A DNA stretch of 64,000 nucleotides from Apis mellifera (taxonomy: Eukaryota > Arthropoda > Insecta > Hymenoptera > Apidae): assembly GCF_003254395.2 (NCBI RefSeq), contig NC_037638.1, positions 3,908,501 through 3,972,500 on the forward strand, read 5' to 3'. The notes below the pieces were generated by a model, which saw nothing but the letters and a program-made list of their open reading frames with translations, searched no databases and was not told the DNA's origin. The position numbers and the translations under genes were made by a program. Of the stretch, positions 51,407-64,000 are shown piece by piece. The first letter of the stretch is position 1. Each line of letters opens with the position of its first letter.

Positions 51407-54400
51407 TGAGTATTTAATATAAAAATATTCTTAAAGAGACAATTACAATCTTTCCTTTTCTTATTTTTTTTTTCAATTATCTGAAATTCCAAGAAATAAG
51501 AATAATAATAATAATAAAATTCCAAGAAATAAGAATAATAATATTATATAGGATAAGAATAATAATAAAATTCCAAGAAACAAGAATAATAATAATAATA
51601 ATAACAATTTTCTATCTGATTATCGAATAGAAGCGGAGAAACAATTTTAAAATTAATTAATGACTAATTAAGTCGTTGATCGTTGCTCGAATATAGCAAG
51701 AAAATAATATTTTTAATAATATTATTGAATCACGGTAATTCTCACTCTTCTTTCGAATTTTTCTATTATTAATTCTTATCATTATTCTATTATAATTCTT
51801 ATATCTTAATTTCTATTATTAATTTTATAAATTCAAAAATTCGAAAACGAATACGAGTGCAAAGAATGCGAGGAAAGGGAACAATATCATTTCCACCGTG
51901 GAATTCATTTCTCGAGAATTGAAGCAAAAAAAATCCGCATTCCTCGAGCGAGCCAAGGAAATTCTCGTCCCGTCTCCTTTTATCCCGGCGTTGGGCCGTG
52001 GCAGGCAACAACGTCTTCCGAGTAGAGCGAGGACGAGAGGGGAGGGGAGAGAGCGGCTGGCCTGCCTCCCCCCCTCCCCGCCCGCCTGTCGATCCGCCGG
52101 ACGGACGTTCGACAACGAGTTACACTTTCCGCAGCGCTGGCTTTGATCCACGTGGGAGACGCGGAATGTTACGGGAATCGACGTAACAAGAAAAGGAACG
52201 GAGGCGAGCCGCCATCCCCCCCCCTCCGCCGCTCGCCCCACGTCGATCAACGATGAATCTTTTACACGACCGTCAATCGATTCGGAGGGGGGGGAGCGGG
52301 GGTTTTTCGCCCACCGAGTCGAGTAGTGACGAGCGCCCGATCAGACGTCCCCGTCCGGATGGATAATCGACTTCGAATTTTTATCCCTCTTCTTCTCTCT
52401 CTTCTTCCTTGGAATTTCCGTATATTTTTCAATTTTGGCGGGTGAAATTCGCTCGAAATTCTTCCTCTCCTTTCTCGTTCTTTGGAAGAATTAGGAAAGA
52501 GAGAGATGCTTGAGAAATATCGATCCAATCTTTCTTTCTTTCTTTTCTCTCTAACAGAGATAAAAAAAAAGTACAAAAGTTTCTTTCCCTGCACGAAAAG
52601 TTATTTCAAAGATCTTATTTTTTTAAGCTTCCATAATTCCCCCGATAAACCATGTTCGAGTATCGGGGAGGGAGAAATAAAAATGCAATGCAGGATTGGT
52701 TCACGACGGACAAACGTTCCCCGACACGGTACACATAGCGTGAAAAGAACGGTCAACTAATCGAAGGCGCGCACAAAGCGGGAAACGAACTGACTGGATG
52801 AAGGGGAGGGGAGAGAGAGAGAGAGAGAGAAGGGAATTTGGCCTTTTCTAAAAACGTTTTCAACGTTCAATTATTTTTCACGTTCCCCCTCCTCCTCCTC
52901 CTTCCCCCCCCCCTCCGTCCCCCAAAGTTGAATCGCGCCACGCAGGCCATTTGCACGGCCCGCTAAAATTGGAAGCGCATAAAAGTGTTCCATTCGGCCC
53001 GCCCTCTATAATACGCTTGCAACGCTGCTCTCTTTCCGCTCCCCCCTCCCTTTTTTTCCCCAGACAATTGCACGCGCTCCCTCTCTCTCTCTCTCTCTGT
53101 CTCGCCCTAACTCGTAATTATATTCATACTTTCGTACTTTCACTTTCTTTCCCTCTTCTTTCTTCCATTTTTATTCACTTTATTATTAAACAGGAGGCTC
53201 GTCGGCCTCCTTCTTTCCGATGTCGCGAGTGCGAGTGAAATATTTAACTAGGGAAGATAAAATCTAAACGAGGTTTTCAACGAGGGTAATGTCATCGAAT
53301 TGTCAAATATGGAATGGACGAATGGGAGAAAGCCGTAGGAAAATCGTCAGCGGTGTCCCGCTTAATGACTGATAATGCTGCCATTATACCGAACGTTAAT
53401 ATACGATGCCCACCGCCATTGATCCAGATGCGAACATCCTAACGCGTGATTGGATTAATCGGCTTAACGACCGCGCGTACACCGGCCAAACAAATTGGCC
53501 GTGATCGACGCATCCGTCGTAATCCGCCTCCCCACCCCCCTCTTTTCCTCTTTTTCCGCGTTTACAACTCATTGCGCGCGTGATTCCTCTCCCTTTTCCC
53601 TTTCTCGATCGATGGTGATCCAATTAGAGAAGTTGGGAAAAACTTCTACTTTTTTCCGAAAGATTTGAAGAAATCGATGATAAGATAATTTTAGATAAGA
53701 AGAAGTTTGCGTATTGATCCAGCGGAAAATTCGTATCGATATAGAATATTCTTTGTCGATGGACGACGATAGAGAGAATCGTTGTATGAATGATTAAATT
53801 ACTCGAGAAGACGGGAGGAACTCGGCGCGCGCACAGCCGCGATAGATACGAAGTATTATTAGTTGTGAAAACTCATTATAGTTGAATACCGATTAATTAC
53901 GATGGAATTTCTTGTTACGTAATTTATTAAACCGAAGTACCGAAGCCAGTTCGATTCCGGGGCTTTCTTACGTTGAACGCGAATGCACTAGAACAACAAC
54001 AACAACAACAACCACGGCTCTATGAACGGTTGATCGTTAATTAACCAAAACCGAAACCGTTGGGCTAAAGTTATATGAATATAATATCGATTACATTGTT
54101 CGAATTCCCCTTTAATCTTGGAATAATTAAGAAAAGGATAGACGGTTCTATAGATCACAGGAATTTCGACAATGGTTTATGGGCACAAACTTACGTAATT
54201 GATTGCTTACTAACCGGAGTGGTCGTCCCAGGCTTGCTTGATTTCGTAACATTTGAAAGGAATCCACCGGTAATTCAACGAACCTATTAATTTCTATTAT
54301 TCCACTACGCTCGAGTTGTTTCAGTTGTTGTAATCCTTGTAATGTTTTAACAAAATATATTATAATTAATATATATTATTGAGGAGGAAAAATTCCTAGG

Positions 54401-57400
54401 ATATAAATTTTTACATATAATATTCCAAATTTAAGTTTATCTAGATTAACTTTGAATTTACTTCGCCTCCTTTAAGACAGTACATCGACGCTCTATCTAA
54501 CGGCGAACGATTGAAACTGTTAGAAACGTTAGATGGTAAGGCAGGTACAGACAAAGGATAAATAGATGATAAATAGATGATAGAAGATAAATAGATGAGA
54601 GAAAGAAGGATAGAAATAGAGAGTTAGAGAATCAGCGCCATCTCTAAAGTGAAATTAATTTATACAGGGAAGTTAATAAAACAAGAATGGAAAGATAATA
54701 TTGTCTCCATCTTTTGGATAAAAATACATTTCTGAATTTTTCTTCTATCTCCTTCTTCTCTTATCATTTGTTCTTCTTGACTTATATATATATACATTGT
54801 ATCTATTTTTATTTATATGCATTCAATGTGTGATATAATAAATAAAAAAAAAATTGATAAATGAATATAAAAAAAATGGATAAATAAGTAAATAAATAGT
54901 ATAAATGAATAAATAAATTAAAAAAAAAAACTAATAATGGAGAAGAAAAAATAATCGTTCGAAAAAAAAAATTGAATACAAAATGCAACATAAAAACGGA
55001 AAGGAATAAAATTTTCTATTGAATCGTTATGCAATACCGATAAACTGAAAAAAAAAACAACAAACCACTTAAGCTCGCCGTTTTCTCGCTAAATAAATTG
55101 AAATTAATAATTTGAATAATTAGATCCAATTATCGATCGGATATTTTTGGATATCATTTTTTTTAATAATTATTAGAAATTATTTGCTAATATGATATAA
55201 TTTTTAAAATTCAATCATCAATTTTATATAACCAATTAAGTAAAAAAATTCGATAATTAAATATTGATGAAAAAAAAAAATTTATATCGATAATCGTTAC
55301 AGATTTCTATTAAAAAAAAAAAAAAATATATGTCTTCACGTGTAACGTATGATCCAATAAAATTCAAATTAATTAATTAATTAATTAACTGATAACGAAA
55401 AATAACAATATATTTCGTATAATTTAAATAATACGTTTTACATAAAATTTTAACATAAATTTTCTATATAACGTTTGTTGATAAACATTCTTTTCTTGTT
55501 AGAGAGAATTTTTAATAACAAGATAAATTATAATAATAAAATTATAAATTTTCCATTTTTACAATATTTGTCGTTAGTAACCTGTTTCAATACTTATTTA
55601 CATATGTATATATATTTTTTTTAAAGATTTTTTTATACTTATATCATAAAAATATTTACCTTAATATTTATATCGTCGAAATAAACTTGACACGTGTCGT
55701 TCAATTAATCGTATTCCGTAAAATATCATGAAAGAGTATAATGTTTTGCTTAATCAACATATCGAAGTGATAATGTAATATCGTTTCTTTTTTTTTTCCT
55801 TACTTAATGGAATATGGAAAAAGAGCGAAATTTTTCAAAAAATATCGACGACGAATGGGATCGAGAAGAATCGAAATTTAATGAATTTCGAACGAAAATT
55901 CGATTTTCCATAATAATATACGATAGGCTGTATTTTTTTTATATATATTGTTAAAATTAATAAGAGAAAATTTTGTCCCAAGTATAATTTTAAAAATTTA
56001 AAATATCATAGCAATCCACGAATAACGTTGATCGAGCATTATATATCGAGTAAACAAGAGAAAGTGAAACATTGTGGATAAGTAAAATTTAATATACAAC
56101 TTTTGCAATCAATTTGCATAATATCTTCGGTAAATTAAAGATGTTTCGCAACGTGTAACACGAAACGACGATATCGTCCCTTTTCCATTATCTTTTTCTT
56201 ACGACACGATTATTTCTTCTATTCGAATAACATAATCATTTATATTCTACCATTATCTATTTACAAATCTTACCATTGCCTCTTATTTATTGCGTTGAGA
56301 AATGAAATTTGTAATCGAAGGAAGGAGAAAAAGGAGAATCGAGTTTCGATCAAATTGTACGACAAGAATTTCCATCTTGTAACATAAAGTGCCATCGTAA
56401 ACGATATTTTCGACATACGCGTTGCGAAAGAACTCAAGATCTTAAATGTGATTAAAAGGGTTTTCAGGAAGACATCAATTTTCGTAACGTTTCTCCAAGT
56501 GATTAAATTTCACGAATTTGTTAAAAATATTACAACGACGATTAAGAAATCATAATATATATGCGATCAGGAAAGTAAGAATTGGATAATTTATTTTATC
56601 GTTTACCTTTTATTCCAACGGTTATTACGCACGATATTTCGTAGTATATATATTTCACCGTCATCGTGTATATCCTCTTCACTTGGACTTGGATTCAAGC
56701 GCCATCAGGTTTATCGCGAGGGAATTACGATTACATTTCGAACGGTGATGGCGCAACGATCGCGCGGGAGAAAACGTTTCTTTGCGTAGAATTTTCACTC
56801 TTTCCTTGTTCGTGCATTTACGTAGTAATAAATGTATATACAATTACGGTTTACAAATTATTGCAAATTGAACGTATGAATTGATCAATTGGAGAGGTTT
56901 TTGTTTTGTAAAATCTTGTTGACGAAACTCGATCGATTTTATTCGAGGTTTTGTGGCCAAGGTCGAATTTTTGCTTCGGTAATGACATTTCTCCGTTTGA
57001 AACGATTACAGGCGTCGAAGAATAACGTCTCGCTTAGAATGTCAGCGTAACGTAACACGCGAATAACATTTGAGAAATTTAATTTCGATAATAATAAAAA
57101 GTTTTCGTAACTCGAATAACGATGAGAAATAAGATATTTATCTTTCGTCGCAATCCAATAAATACATTTAATCGAAGAATAATTCGATAAATTATAATTG
57201 AAAGGATGCTGAATCCGGAAATTCAAAGAAATTGCGAAACTTTTTTTATTTTTCTTTTTTTGAAATCGACTCTCGAAAATTTTATAATTTTTTAATTCTA
57301 CTTTATAATAACTCGCAAATTGTAAGGAAAAGTCTGGTGAAATGTTTATTAAAAGTTACAAAAGGAAAAAAATAAAATTCAAAATTTTTCAAAATTTCAT

Positions 57401-60265
57401 TCGTTTGAATGATATACGCGATAATTGCAAAAAAGAAAATTTTTAAATAAATACGAAAACTTCGCTGCTTTTTTTTGAATTAAATTTTAAGAAAAATAAA
57501 GGAATCGTAAATATTGGATCAACGTGATATCATCGATAAAAAAAAAAAAAAAAAAAGAAACTTATAATGATATAATTATTTTACAAGATGTTTTTATTCC
57601 TGACGTTCTCGACAATTTCTTTCTTTTTTTATTACGTGTCAAAAGAAAAATTATTAAACCGAGTTGAAATTCTTTGAAAAATAATGTCAATAAATATCGC
57701 GTTAAGGTAAAAGAGCGGGAACTTGTACCAAATCGTATAATAATGTACCACCATGTAGAAATGAAACGATCGTCTGAAATCATCTTATTGCGAAAAAAAA
57801 AAAAAAAAATTGAATTCTGGATTGTGTTTCTCATGTATAATTCTCTCGTATACCCGTGTTAAGAAAATTGATTATGAATGAGAAGTTGTAATTTAATTCG
57901 AATTCAAATTTATGTAGGATCTTAAAAATCGGACGGAATTTATTTTTAAACCTTCCGCATTTTATTATCCGTTTAATTATCCGTTTAAAAAATAATATTA
58001 TCCATTATTATTTTAATTCGAGAGAAAAGTCGTAAATTCTTGCGAAAAGAGATAAAAATTCGAATTCTCGGAGTAGGAAAGACAAAAATATATAAAAATA
58101 TTTTTCTTCTCTCTTCTCGTCCTTTTTTCTTTTTTTTATCTCTCTCTAAAAATAATCGAAATAAATCGATCGAAAATTATTCTTCGTGATAAATTTATCC
58201 GTAAGAAAAAAAATTCATCGATTCGATTATGATAATTTATTTATTTATTATATCACGAATTGATTGTGTTATGAATGAGATCGATGTCATCAGATCGGTT
58301 TTTTATACGTACACATAAATTTAAAAAATCAATAATAAATGTAAAAAGTTTAATATTACAATATTAATCGTTTTAATTAATTTTTAATGAACAATAATTT
58401 CAAGTTGATTTAATTAATACGATACAATTACAATTTTCCAACGACACCCTATACATATATTTTATTTAAAACGGGGTACGAAATTAAATTCCAATATTAT
58501 AACTCGACCTTTTAAACGGTCAAAAATTATTATTTCAAAATTGTTATCTTGATCAATTATCAAAGCAATAACTTCTATTAATATGTTTCGACGAGGCTCA
58601 TTAAGTCTCTTAAAACCGCTAATAACACTTTGAGTCATTGAAAAAATAATTACTCGTTTATCCTTGAACGACACATTTATTTTCTCAACTATTATTGTCT
58701 ATATATATATATATAATATAAATATATATATACACACAATCGTATACATAAAACGGTACAATGTTAATTGTTATCGTTATTGCTTCGAGGAAGAAATTAT
58801 CGAGGCAAAACCGATGGTTAAACCAAAATATTATCCATGTTATATTTATCTCTACATAATCGTCCGTCTCGGCGTTAGAAACTTTTTTCACCGGTGAATG
58901 GCCTCCTCCTCCTCCCTCTCCCTCTCCTCCTCCCCCTCCTAAACGAAGTTAGGAACGAAGCAACACGAAATAACTTAGAAATGAGTGAATCGATTTCAAG
59001 GGATGGCATCTACTACCTCTTGATCTCGAACAAGTTGGGGAAGGGAGTGGGGGAAGGAAGAGGGGAGGAGAAAGGTATCGAGAAGTATCCAAGAGCGTTA
59101 GTTTTCGCTTTTAGTTTGAACGATTAGAAGATTATTAGTATGCGTATAAAACGGGTGGAATGTAATAGGGACACTCGTGGAAAACGTGCAGCACGTGGCC
59201 GATCGCTTTTTTAATTGGAACTCGCTCGCCACTGGCCCAAGTCCTGGCCAGCAGTTATTACCGATATTTCGTAGATTCGCGGCGAATGAAACAATGCACA
59301 AGCGAAAGAAGCGATAAACTCGATTCGACTCGACTCGACTCGTTGTTTTGAATCCGTTGTTCGATTCGGTTTAAAAGAAGTTTTATTTTGGCCGCCGCTG
59401 AGCGTGCAAGATTCCGGGGCCAAGTGTGAAAAAGTGTTTCGACGGTGGAAAATCCGAATTATCGTTCGAATAATTGGATTAATAATAATTATTAAATTAA
59501 TCGGATATCGCTTGTATTGTTAATTTAAAATTTTTTTTTATTTTTTTAGTTTTTATCAATAATATTAATCAAAGATATATTTTTATCAAAAATTTAGTGC
59601 TTGTTTCAATCTATTCATATAATTCAATATTTTTTGTTTCAAAGATTAATTCGATTAATTCGAAAGTTTGATCTGATCGAAGGTAAGTGAAAATCAGAAT
59701 TCACCTTTCTTTCTTAATATTTTTATCCTTCTAGAGAACTAAAGAATTTTGTACAATTATATTAATAATATTATTTATCGAAATAATATTGTGAAATAAC
59801 AATATTTGGATAACAACAATAATAATTTTTATCAGGGAAAGTTTCTCGATTCGAACGTTCCTTATCCTCGTATCTGTTTCGATCGATCGAACAGATAGAT
59901 CGAAACGATTTTAAACGATTTTTAAATGATCGTAATTAATTCGATTCGACGAACGTGAATAATTGAATTGAAAATCGAACGTGCGACAAGAAGAAGAAAA
60001 AAAAGAAAAAGATTAATCGCGGTGAACACAGGTATTTGACAGGTGGAAAAATTTAAATGAATGAGAATAAGATTATTTTCGTATCGTAATTACTCGTTTC
60101 GTTCGGTGATAAAAAGAAAAGCCTGGTCGAGAAGAGATCGAAGGAGGAAAATTCTTCCAATTTTTGCGTACTTCTCGATTGCTTGGCCGACGAAAACAAG
60201 AATATCCCAATAACCGTTCTTCATGAACGTTATTAATTAACAATCGGACGCATTGCGTCGATCGT
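51403..60265. other. Long AT-rich region without a recognisable gene
   Basis: The stretch holds GC-richer islands near 51950-52250, 53340-53560 and 59150-59460, (AAT)n-like DNA near 51500-51605, C- and CT-rich runs near 52890-53100, and very AT-rich DNA from 54300 to 58900 with many short T/A runs. A pair of inverted GCGCCATCA/TGATGGCGC motifs lies at about 56699-56753. No exon or RNA gene could be supported. Confidence 0.5.
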
Positions 60266-60273
60266 TGACGTCA
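60266..60273. promoter_or_regulatory. CRE palindrome (TGACGTCA) upstream of the NRF gene
   Basis: A full 8-bp TGACGTCA, the consensus CREB/ATF (bZIP) site, lies 229 bp upstream of the NRF start codon and 17 bp before a TATAAATA box. The placement fits a proximal promoter. Use by CREB-type factors is inferred from the motif. Confidence 0.45.
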
Positions 60274-60290
60274 AACGTCGCTTCGATGAT

Positions 60291-60350
60291 TATAAATACG
60301 AATAAGATAAACTCATAAAAGAGCAATGTGTCACTTGAATAGAACAGTAT
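60291..60350 (+). promoter_or_regulatory. NRF gene core promoter candidate
   Basis: TATAAATA is at 60291-60298 and CATAAAAG at 60314. The latter lies 32 bp upstream of the A in AACAGTATT (60346), an initiator-like sequence. The resulting 5' untranslated region would be about 150 bp. Confidence 0.45.
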
Positions 60351-60494
60351 TAGTTTATCTCTCCATTATCTTCAACATCGGATCGATCCAGTTTACGATC
60401 GATCGATCCATTTATACATTATAAAATTATTAGAATCTCCCTCTAATTTTTCAATTCCCCTTTTTTCAAGCGAAAAAAAGGAAAGGAAAGGAAC

Positions 60495-60702
60495 ATGAAC
60501 AAGGCGCTCGCTCTGCTGATCATCCTTCAAGCAATTCGCGCCAACCGTTCGATCCACCCCTCGAACGACGTGGAGGGAATCGGCGGCGCCGAGGCCTCCT
60601 CGTGCACCCTGGCGAGATCGATCGATCGATCGGGGAGGAACGGATCGTTCTCGAACGAAACGCAATTCTGCGAGGCGTGGAAGGGGACGAAGAAGAATTT
60701 CG
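60495..60702 (+). CDS. NRF gene exon 1 (signal peptide and linker)
   Basis: The ATG opens a hydrophobic signal sequence, then a polar, Ser/Arg-rich linker with two Cys residues. It ends in phase 1 at AATTTCG|GTAATT. The frame would stay open past the donor into the intron, so the end rests on the splice motif and the perfect join to exon 2. Confidence 0.8.
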
Positions 60703-63700
60703 GTAATTTCGATCTCTTTTTTCTCAATTTTTTTTTGTTAATCGTTACTTTTCTTTTATGGGGGAAAATGATGATCATTGGGAAGAAGTTGTTGGAGGAA
60801 GTGAATTCATTTAATTTAATTTAGTGTCGAAATATCGAGATTGTTAATTATTTCATAAATTATTAAATAAATTCATTGCAATAAATAAAAAAAAAGATTA
60901 TGGAAAAAGTGAAATTTGAATGTGGTTTTAATTAGATTACAAAATCAAATTTTTTTTACCATTTTCTCTACCTTTTTTTTTTAATATTTTTAATCTTTGA
61001 TGTTGAAATTATTCTATTTCTATCAATTATTTTTTTATTTAAAATCATCAAGAACAATAACATTCTATTGAATAATTTCAATTTTTGTTATTTTATTAAT
61101 TGTATATATTTTAATTTTGAAATGAATAATATCGAGCTTGTTAATTATTCCATAAATTACTAAATAAATTCATTGCAATAAATAAAAAAAAAGATTATGG
61201 AAAAAGTGAAATTTGAATGTGGTTTTAATCCAATTACAAAATCAAATTTACCATTTTTTTTATCTTCTTTTTTAATAATATTTTTTAATCTTTGATGTTG
61301 AAATTAATTTTTACCAATTACTTTTTTATTTAAAATCATCAAGAAGAATAACGTCCTATTGAATAATTTCAATTTTTCTTATTTTATTAATTGTATATAC
61401 TTTAATTTTGGAATGAATAATATCGAGCTTGTTAATTATTCCATAAATTGCTAAATAAATTCATTGCAATAAATAAAAAAAAAGATTATGGAAAAAGTGA
61501 AATTTGAATGTGGTTTTAATCCAATTACAAAATCAAATTTACCATTTTTTTTATCTTCTTTTTTAATGATATTTTTTAATCTTTGATGTTGAAATTATTC
61601 TATTTTTATCAATTACTTTTTTATTTAAAATCATCAAAAAGAATAACGTCCTATTGAATAATTTCAATTTTTCTTATTTTTATTAATTGTGTATACTTTA
61701 ATTTTGGAATGAATGAATAATTATTTAAACTGAATATTTTAATTAAATAATAACAATTACTAGAATAATATTAGGATTAATAAAATCAATATTTAAATAT
61801 CGAAATTAAATGTAAATAATTATATTATTTATTTAAAACTATTTTTTTAACAATTTATAATTTAATTCATTTATTAAATATGAATTCATTTTATTCGAGA
61901 ATAATTTTTAAAAAGTATATATACGAATAAAGATAAGAAAGTTTTTATTACAAAAAATTTGTATCGAAACTTGACATCCATTTTTCTCGAGGAAATAGAA
62001 TTGAATCCGTTTTAAAAGATTCTTTTTTTTTATTTATTTTTTTCTTTATTTCAGTATAAATAAAGGGATTAAAAGATGTTTCGAATTTGTATTATATTCA
62101 TTGAAATCACATTTGTTTCATATGCATGTAATTATATATGTAATTATATGATTAAATTATATGATGTAGGAAAAAATAAAAAAGAAATCATTCAGAGGAT
62201 TTGTGTAATTATCCATTAATCTGTTATAATAATTTACTACGTGTCCAATAAATTCATTATTAATTTTAATAATATTATTTTTATTTTTAACATGGTATTC
62301 TAGTAATGAAAATTAAAATTAAAAATAAAAACAATCTTATAAAAAAATCTTATTTATATTAATTATTTTGATAAAAATTTCTAAAAAATTAATAAATAAT
62401 GAATCTTATTCAGATTATATAAAAGAAATATTGACTCAACATATTTATACAAAAAAATAAATTCAATTCTATTTATAATAATTTTTTACCCTAATTTTAA
62501 TAACAAAAATTATTTATATTGAAAAAATCTTATTCAAATTATATAAAAGAAATATTATCTTAATAATATTTATACACAGAAATAAATTCAATCCTATTTA
62601 TAATAATTTTTTACCCTAATTTTAATAACAAAAATTATTTATATCGAAAAAAGAAGCATTAAAATAATTGTATCGACAATTTACTTACCAACCCCTAATA
62701 AATATTAATTATACATGGAATTTTTTTAATAATTCAAATTATTTCTCGATTTATTTCATATTTATTTCATATACATTATTATAATCCAAATATTAATATT
62801 TCTGTTCAATTACTAACATTACAATACATATAAATATATATATAAGCCTCATTTTACTTTTTAATATACATCCATATTTTATTGCTCAAAGAAGAATCGA
62901 AATCTTGATTCCTTTAATATCAATCTTTCTATTCAAAGAAATACTAAAATTCATTAAAAATCATTCCTTGCTCGAAAATACATCCCGATTAAAAATTTTA
63001 AAGAGAGAGCTCCCTTAATTAATCATAATATCGAATTGATTTGCAGAGAACGGATCGTATCACGAGACGATTGGCAAGTTTCCTCTTTGCGCCGGGTTGA
63101 CGAGCGACGGGATATCGCACATGCTGCGCTTCACCCCGAACTTCACGTTCGTTCAGAACGCTGAATGCCGGGAGCAGGTTAACGTTTTCCTGCGCGAATT
63201 GAGGAATTACAAATTCTGGGCCATGGAAAGTGAGTCGACACATCTTTTCATAATTATTTCGCGATATTTCACATTGATGTTCCTCTCCCTTTTCTCACTC
63301 GATCGATTTCTCTTTCTACCGTAAATTCATCGATTCAGATCGAATCTTAAATTAAAATCAACAGGACATGTTTTTGATAAACATTGAATAATATATTTTT
63401 AAACTATATAAATTTGTAACTATATTATCAAAAATATAATTTTATTACTAATCTAATCTATTTCTATATTTCATTAATTAAAATATAAATTTAAATCATT
63501 GAATAAAATAAACTAAATTATCAAATTATTTAAATTAAAGAAAAATATTATAACGTTAAAATTAAATTTTTAGCTTATCCCATAAATAATTCATAACCTG
63601 TAATAAAAATTCGTGGAAAGGATTGAATTATTAAAAAAAGGGAAATTTGAAAAAATTCTCTCATTCCAGTGTTGGACTCGAACGCGAAACTGCCATCCAG

Positions 63701-63905
63701 TTTGTTGCAAGGGAACGTGAATCAATTGGGTGATTTCGATCAATGCTTGAACGTTGCGGCGCGCGAGAGGTGGAACGGAAGGGAGATAAGGATAAAGGGG
63801 AGGTACTTTTTGACGCTCATAGACGTGGACGCGACCCATCCAATCACGGAACGTCTGGTTTTCGTCATGAAGGCGCATAACATATTCTTGTCCAATTTGC
63901 ACGAG
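60495..63905 (+). CDS. Nose-resistant-to-fluoxetine (NRF) type protein, 5' part of gene
   Basis: This is the N-terminal part (209 residues) of a protein of the family of C. elegans NRF-6. Family members have a secreted-side NRF domain followed by a multi-pass acyltransferase-3 domain in the membrane; several act in lipid or drug transport. Exons are 60495-60702, 63047-63229 and 63670-63905, all GT..AG with matching phases. Residues 1-16 form a signal peptide (MNKALALLIILQAIRA). The NRF domain starts near residue 80 with cysteines C84, C110 and C156, the signature FWAMEMLDSNAK (126-137) and GNVNQLGDFDQC (145-156). Sequons NGS and NET precede it. The acyltransferase part must lie beyond 64000. 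The family call is by motif recognition; the substrate is unknown. Intron 1 (2344 bp) is unusually long and full of repeats. Confidence 0.88.
60827..61717. repeat. About 295-bp tandem repeat, 3 copies, in NRF intron 1
   Basis: The marker GATTATGGAAAAAGTGAAAT recurs at about 60896, 61193 and 61484 (periods 297 and 291). Copies share almost the whole unit, including AATTTGAATGTGGTTTTAAT. Copies 2 and 3 are closest to each other. Confidence 0.92.
61718..63046. other. Remainder of NRF intron 1
   Basis: Very AT-rich DNA without coding signal. It includes a direct duplication at 62400-62650. Confidence 0.75.
62400..62650. repeat. Direct duplication, about 125 bp, two copies
   Basis: A block containing AATCTTATTCAGATTATATA and TTTTTTACCCTAATTTTAAT occurs twice in tandem with few differences, within NRF intron 1. 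Confidence 0.85.
63047..63229 (+). CDS. NRF gene exon 2 (start of NRF domain)
   Basis: The acceptor GATTTGCAG| and donor GGAA|GTGAGT (after base A63229) bound 183 bp encoding about 61 residues, including KFPLCAGL and FVQNAECREQV. The end joins codon-exactly to exon 3 to give WAMEMLD. Confidence 0.9.
63670..63905 (+). CDS. NRF gene exon 3 (core of NRF domain)
   Basis: The acceptor TCTCATTCCAG| is followed by LDSNAKLPSSLLQGN and GDFDQC, the family hallmarks, and the exon ends in phase 0 at CACGAG|GTAAAT. The next exon lies outside the window. Confidence 0.9.
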
Positions 63906-64000
63906 GTAAATCAATTCTTCCAAATAATTATCGATTTTTGAAGGATTTGTCGCGACTCGAGATTAACTCGAAGGGAGGAGAAGTTTTGAGAGGCCGATGT
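63906..64000 (+). other. Start of NRF intron 3
   Basis: Begins with GTAAATCAA. It holds no other feature and is cut by the window end. Confidence 0.7.

Overview
The window is nuclear DNA from an insect, most likely a bee (order Hymenoptera, probably Apis or a close relative). This is inferred from very AT-rich non-coding DNA with short CpG-rich islands, short introns of about 90-300 bp with GT..AG ends, many (GA)n/(TA)n microsatellites, mariner-type terminal inverted repeats, and one recognisable animal gene of the nose-resistant-to-fluoxetine (NRF) family. No bacterial-style operons, rRNA, tRNA or CRISPR arrays were seen.

Layout. 1-665: AT-rich minisatellite. 666-8000: intergenic DNA with a second minisatellite (6379-7339). 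8004-8640: a decayed inverted-repeat element (MITE) whose interior was amplified as 140-bp tandem units. 8692-10852: multi-exon gene A on the + strand, an unrecognised basic protein; its last three exons (9664-10852) are well supported and its 5' part is a model built from splice signals and reading phase. 11079-21660: mostly non-coding, with three more copies of the MITE family, a TATA/initiator promoter candidate at 13342 and a large purine-rich minisatellite. 22240-23370: another minisatellite. 27538-28499: a candidate small minus-strand gene (gene B) of two or three exons. 32835-34385: a 150-165-bp satellite whose units each carry a 14-bp-stem hairpin. 42964-43554: a candidate two-exon small gene (gene C) with a TATA box. 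49940-50584: a hairpin/(GA)n minisatellite running into a (CT)n(GT)n(CT)n tract. 51221-51260: a second TATA/initiator promoter candidate. 60266-64000: 5' end of an NRF-type membrane acyltransferase gene (three exons seen; the gene runs off the window), with a full CRE palindrome and TATA-like box upstream and tandem repeats inside its first intron.

The genes show no shared pathway. The main theme is repeats: at least eight separate tandem arrays, several with a perfect hairpin in every unit, and a MITE family that appears to have placed repeated YY1/Pho-like ATGGCGGC motifs just upstream of gene A. Only the NRF gene is recognised by family. Genes A, B and C rest on reading frame, splice-phase agreement and promoter signals, without homology.
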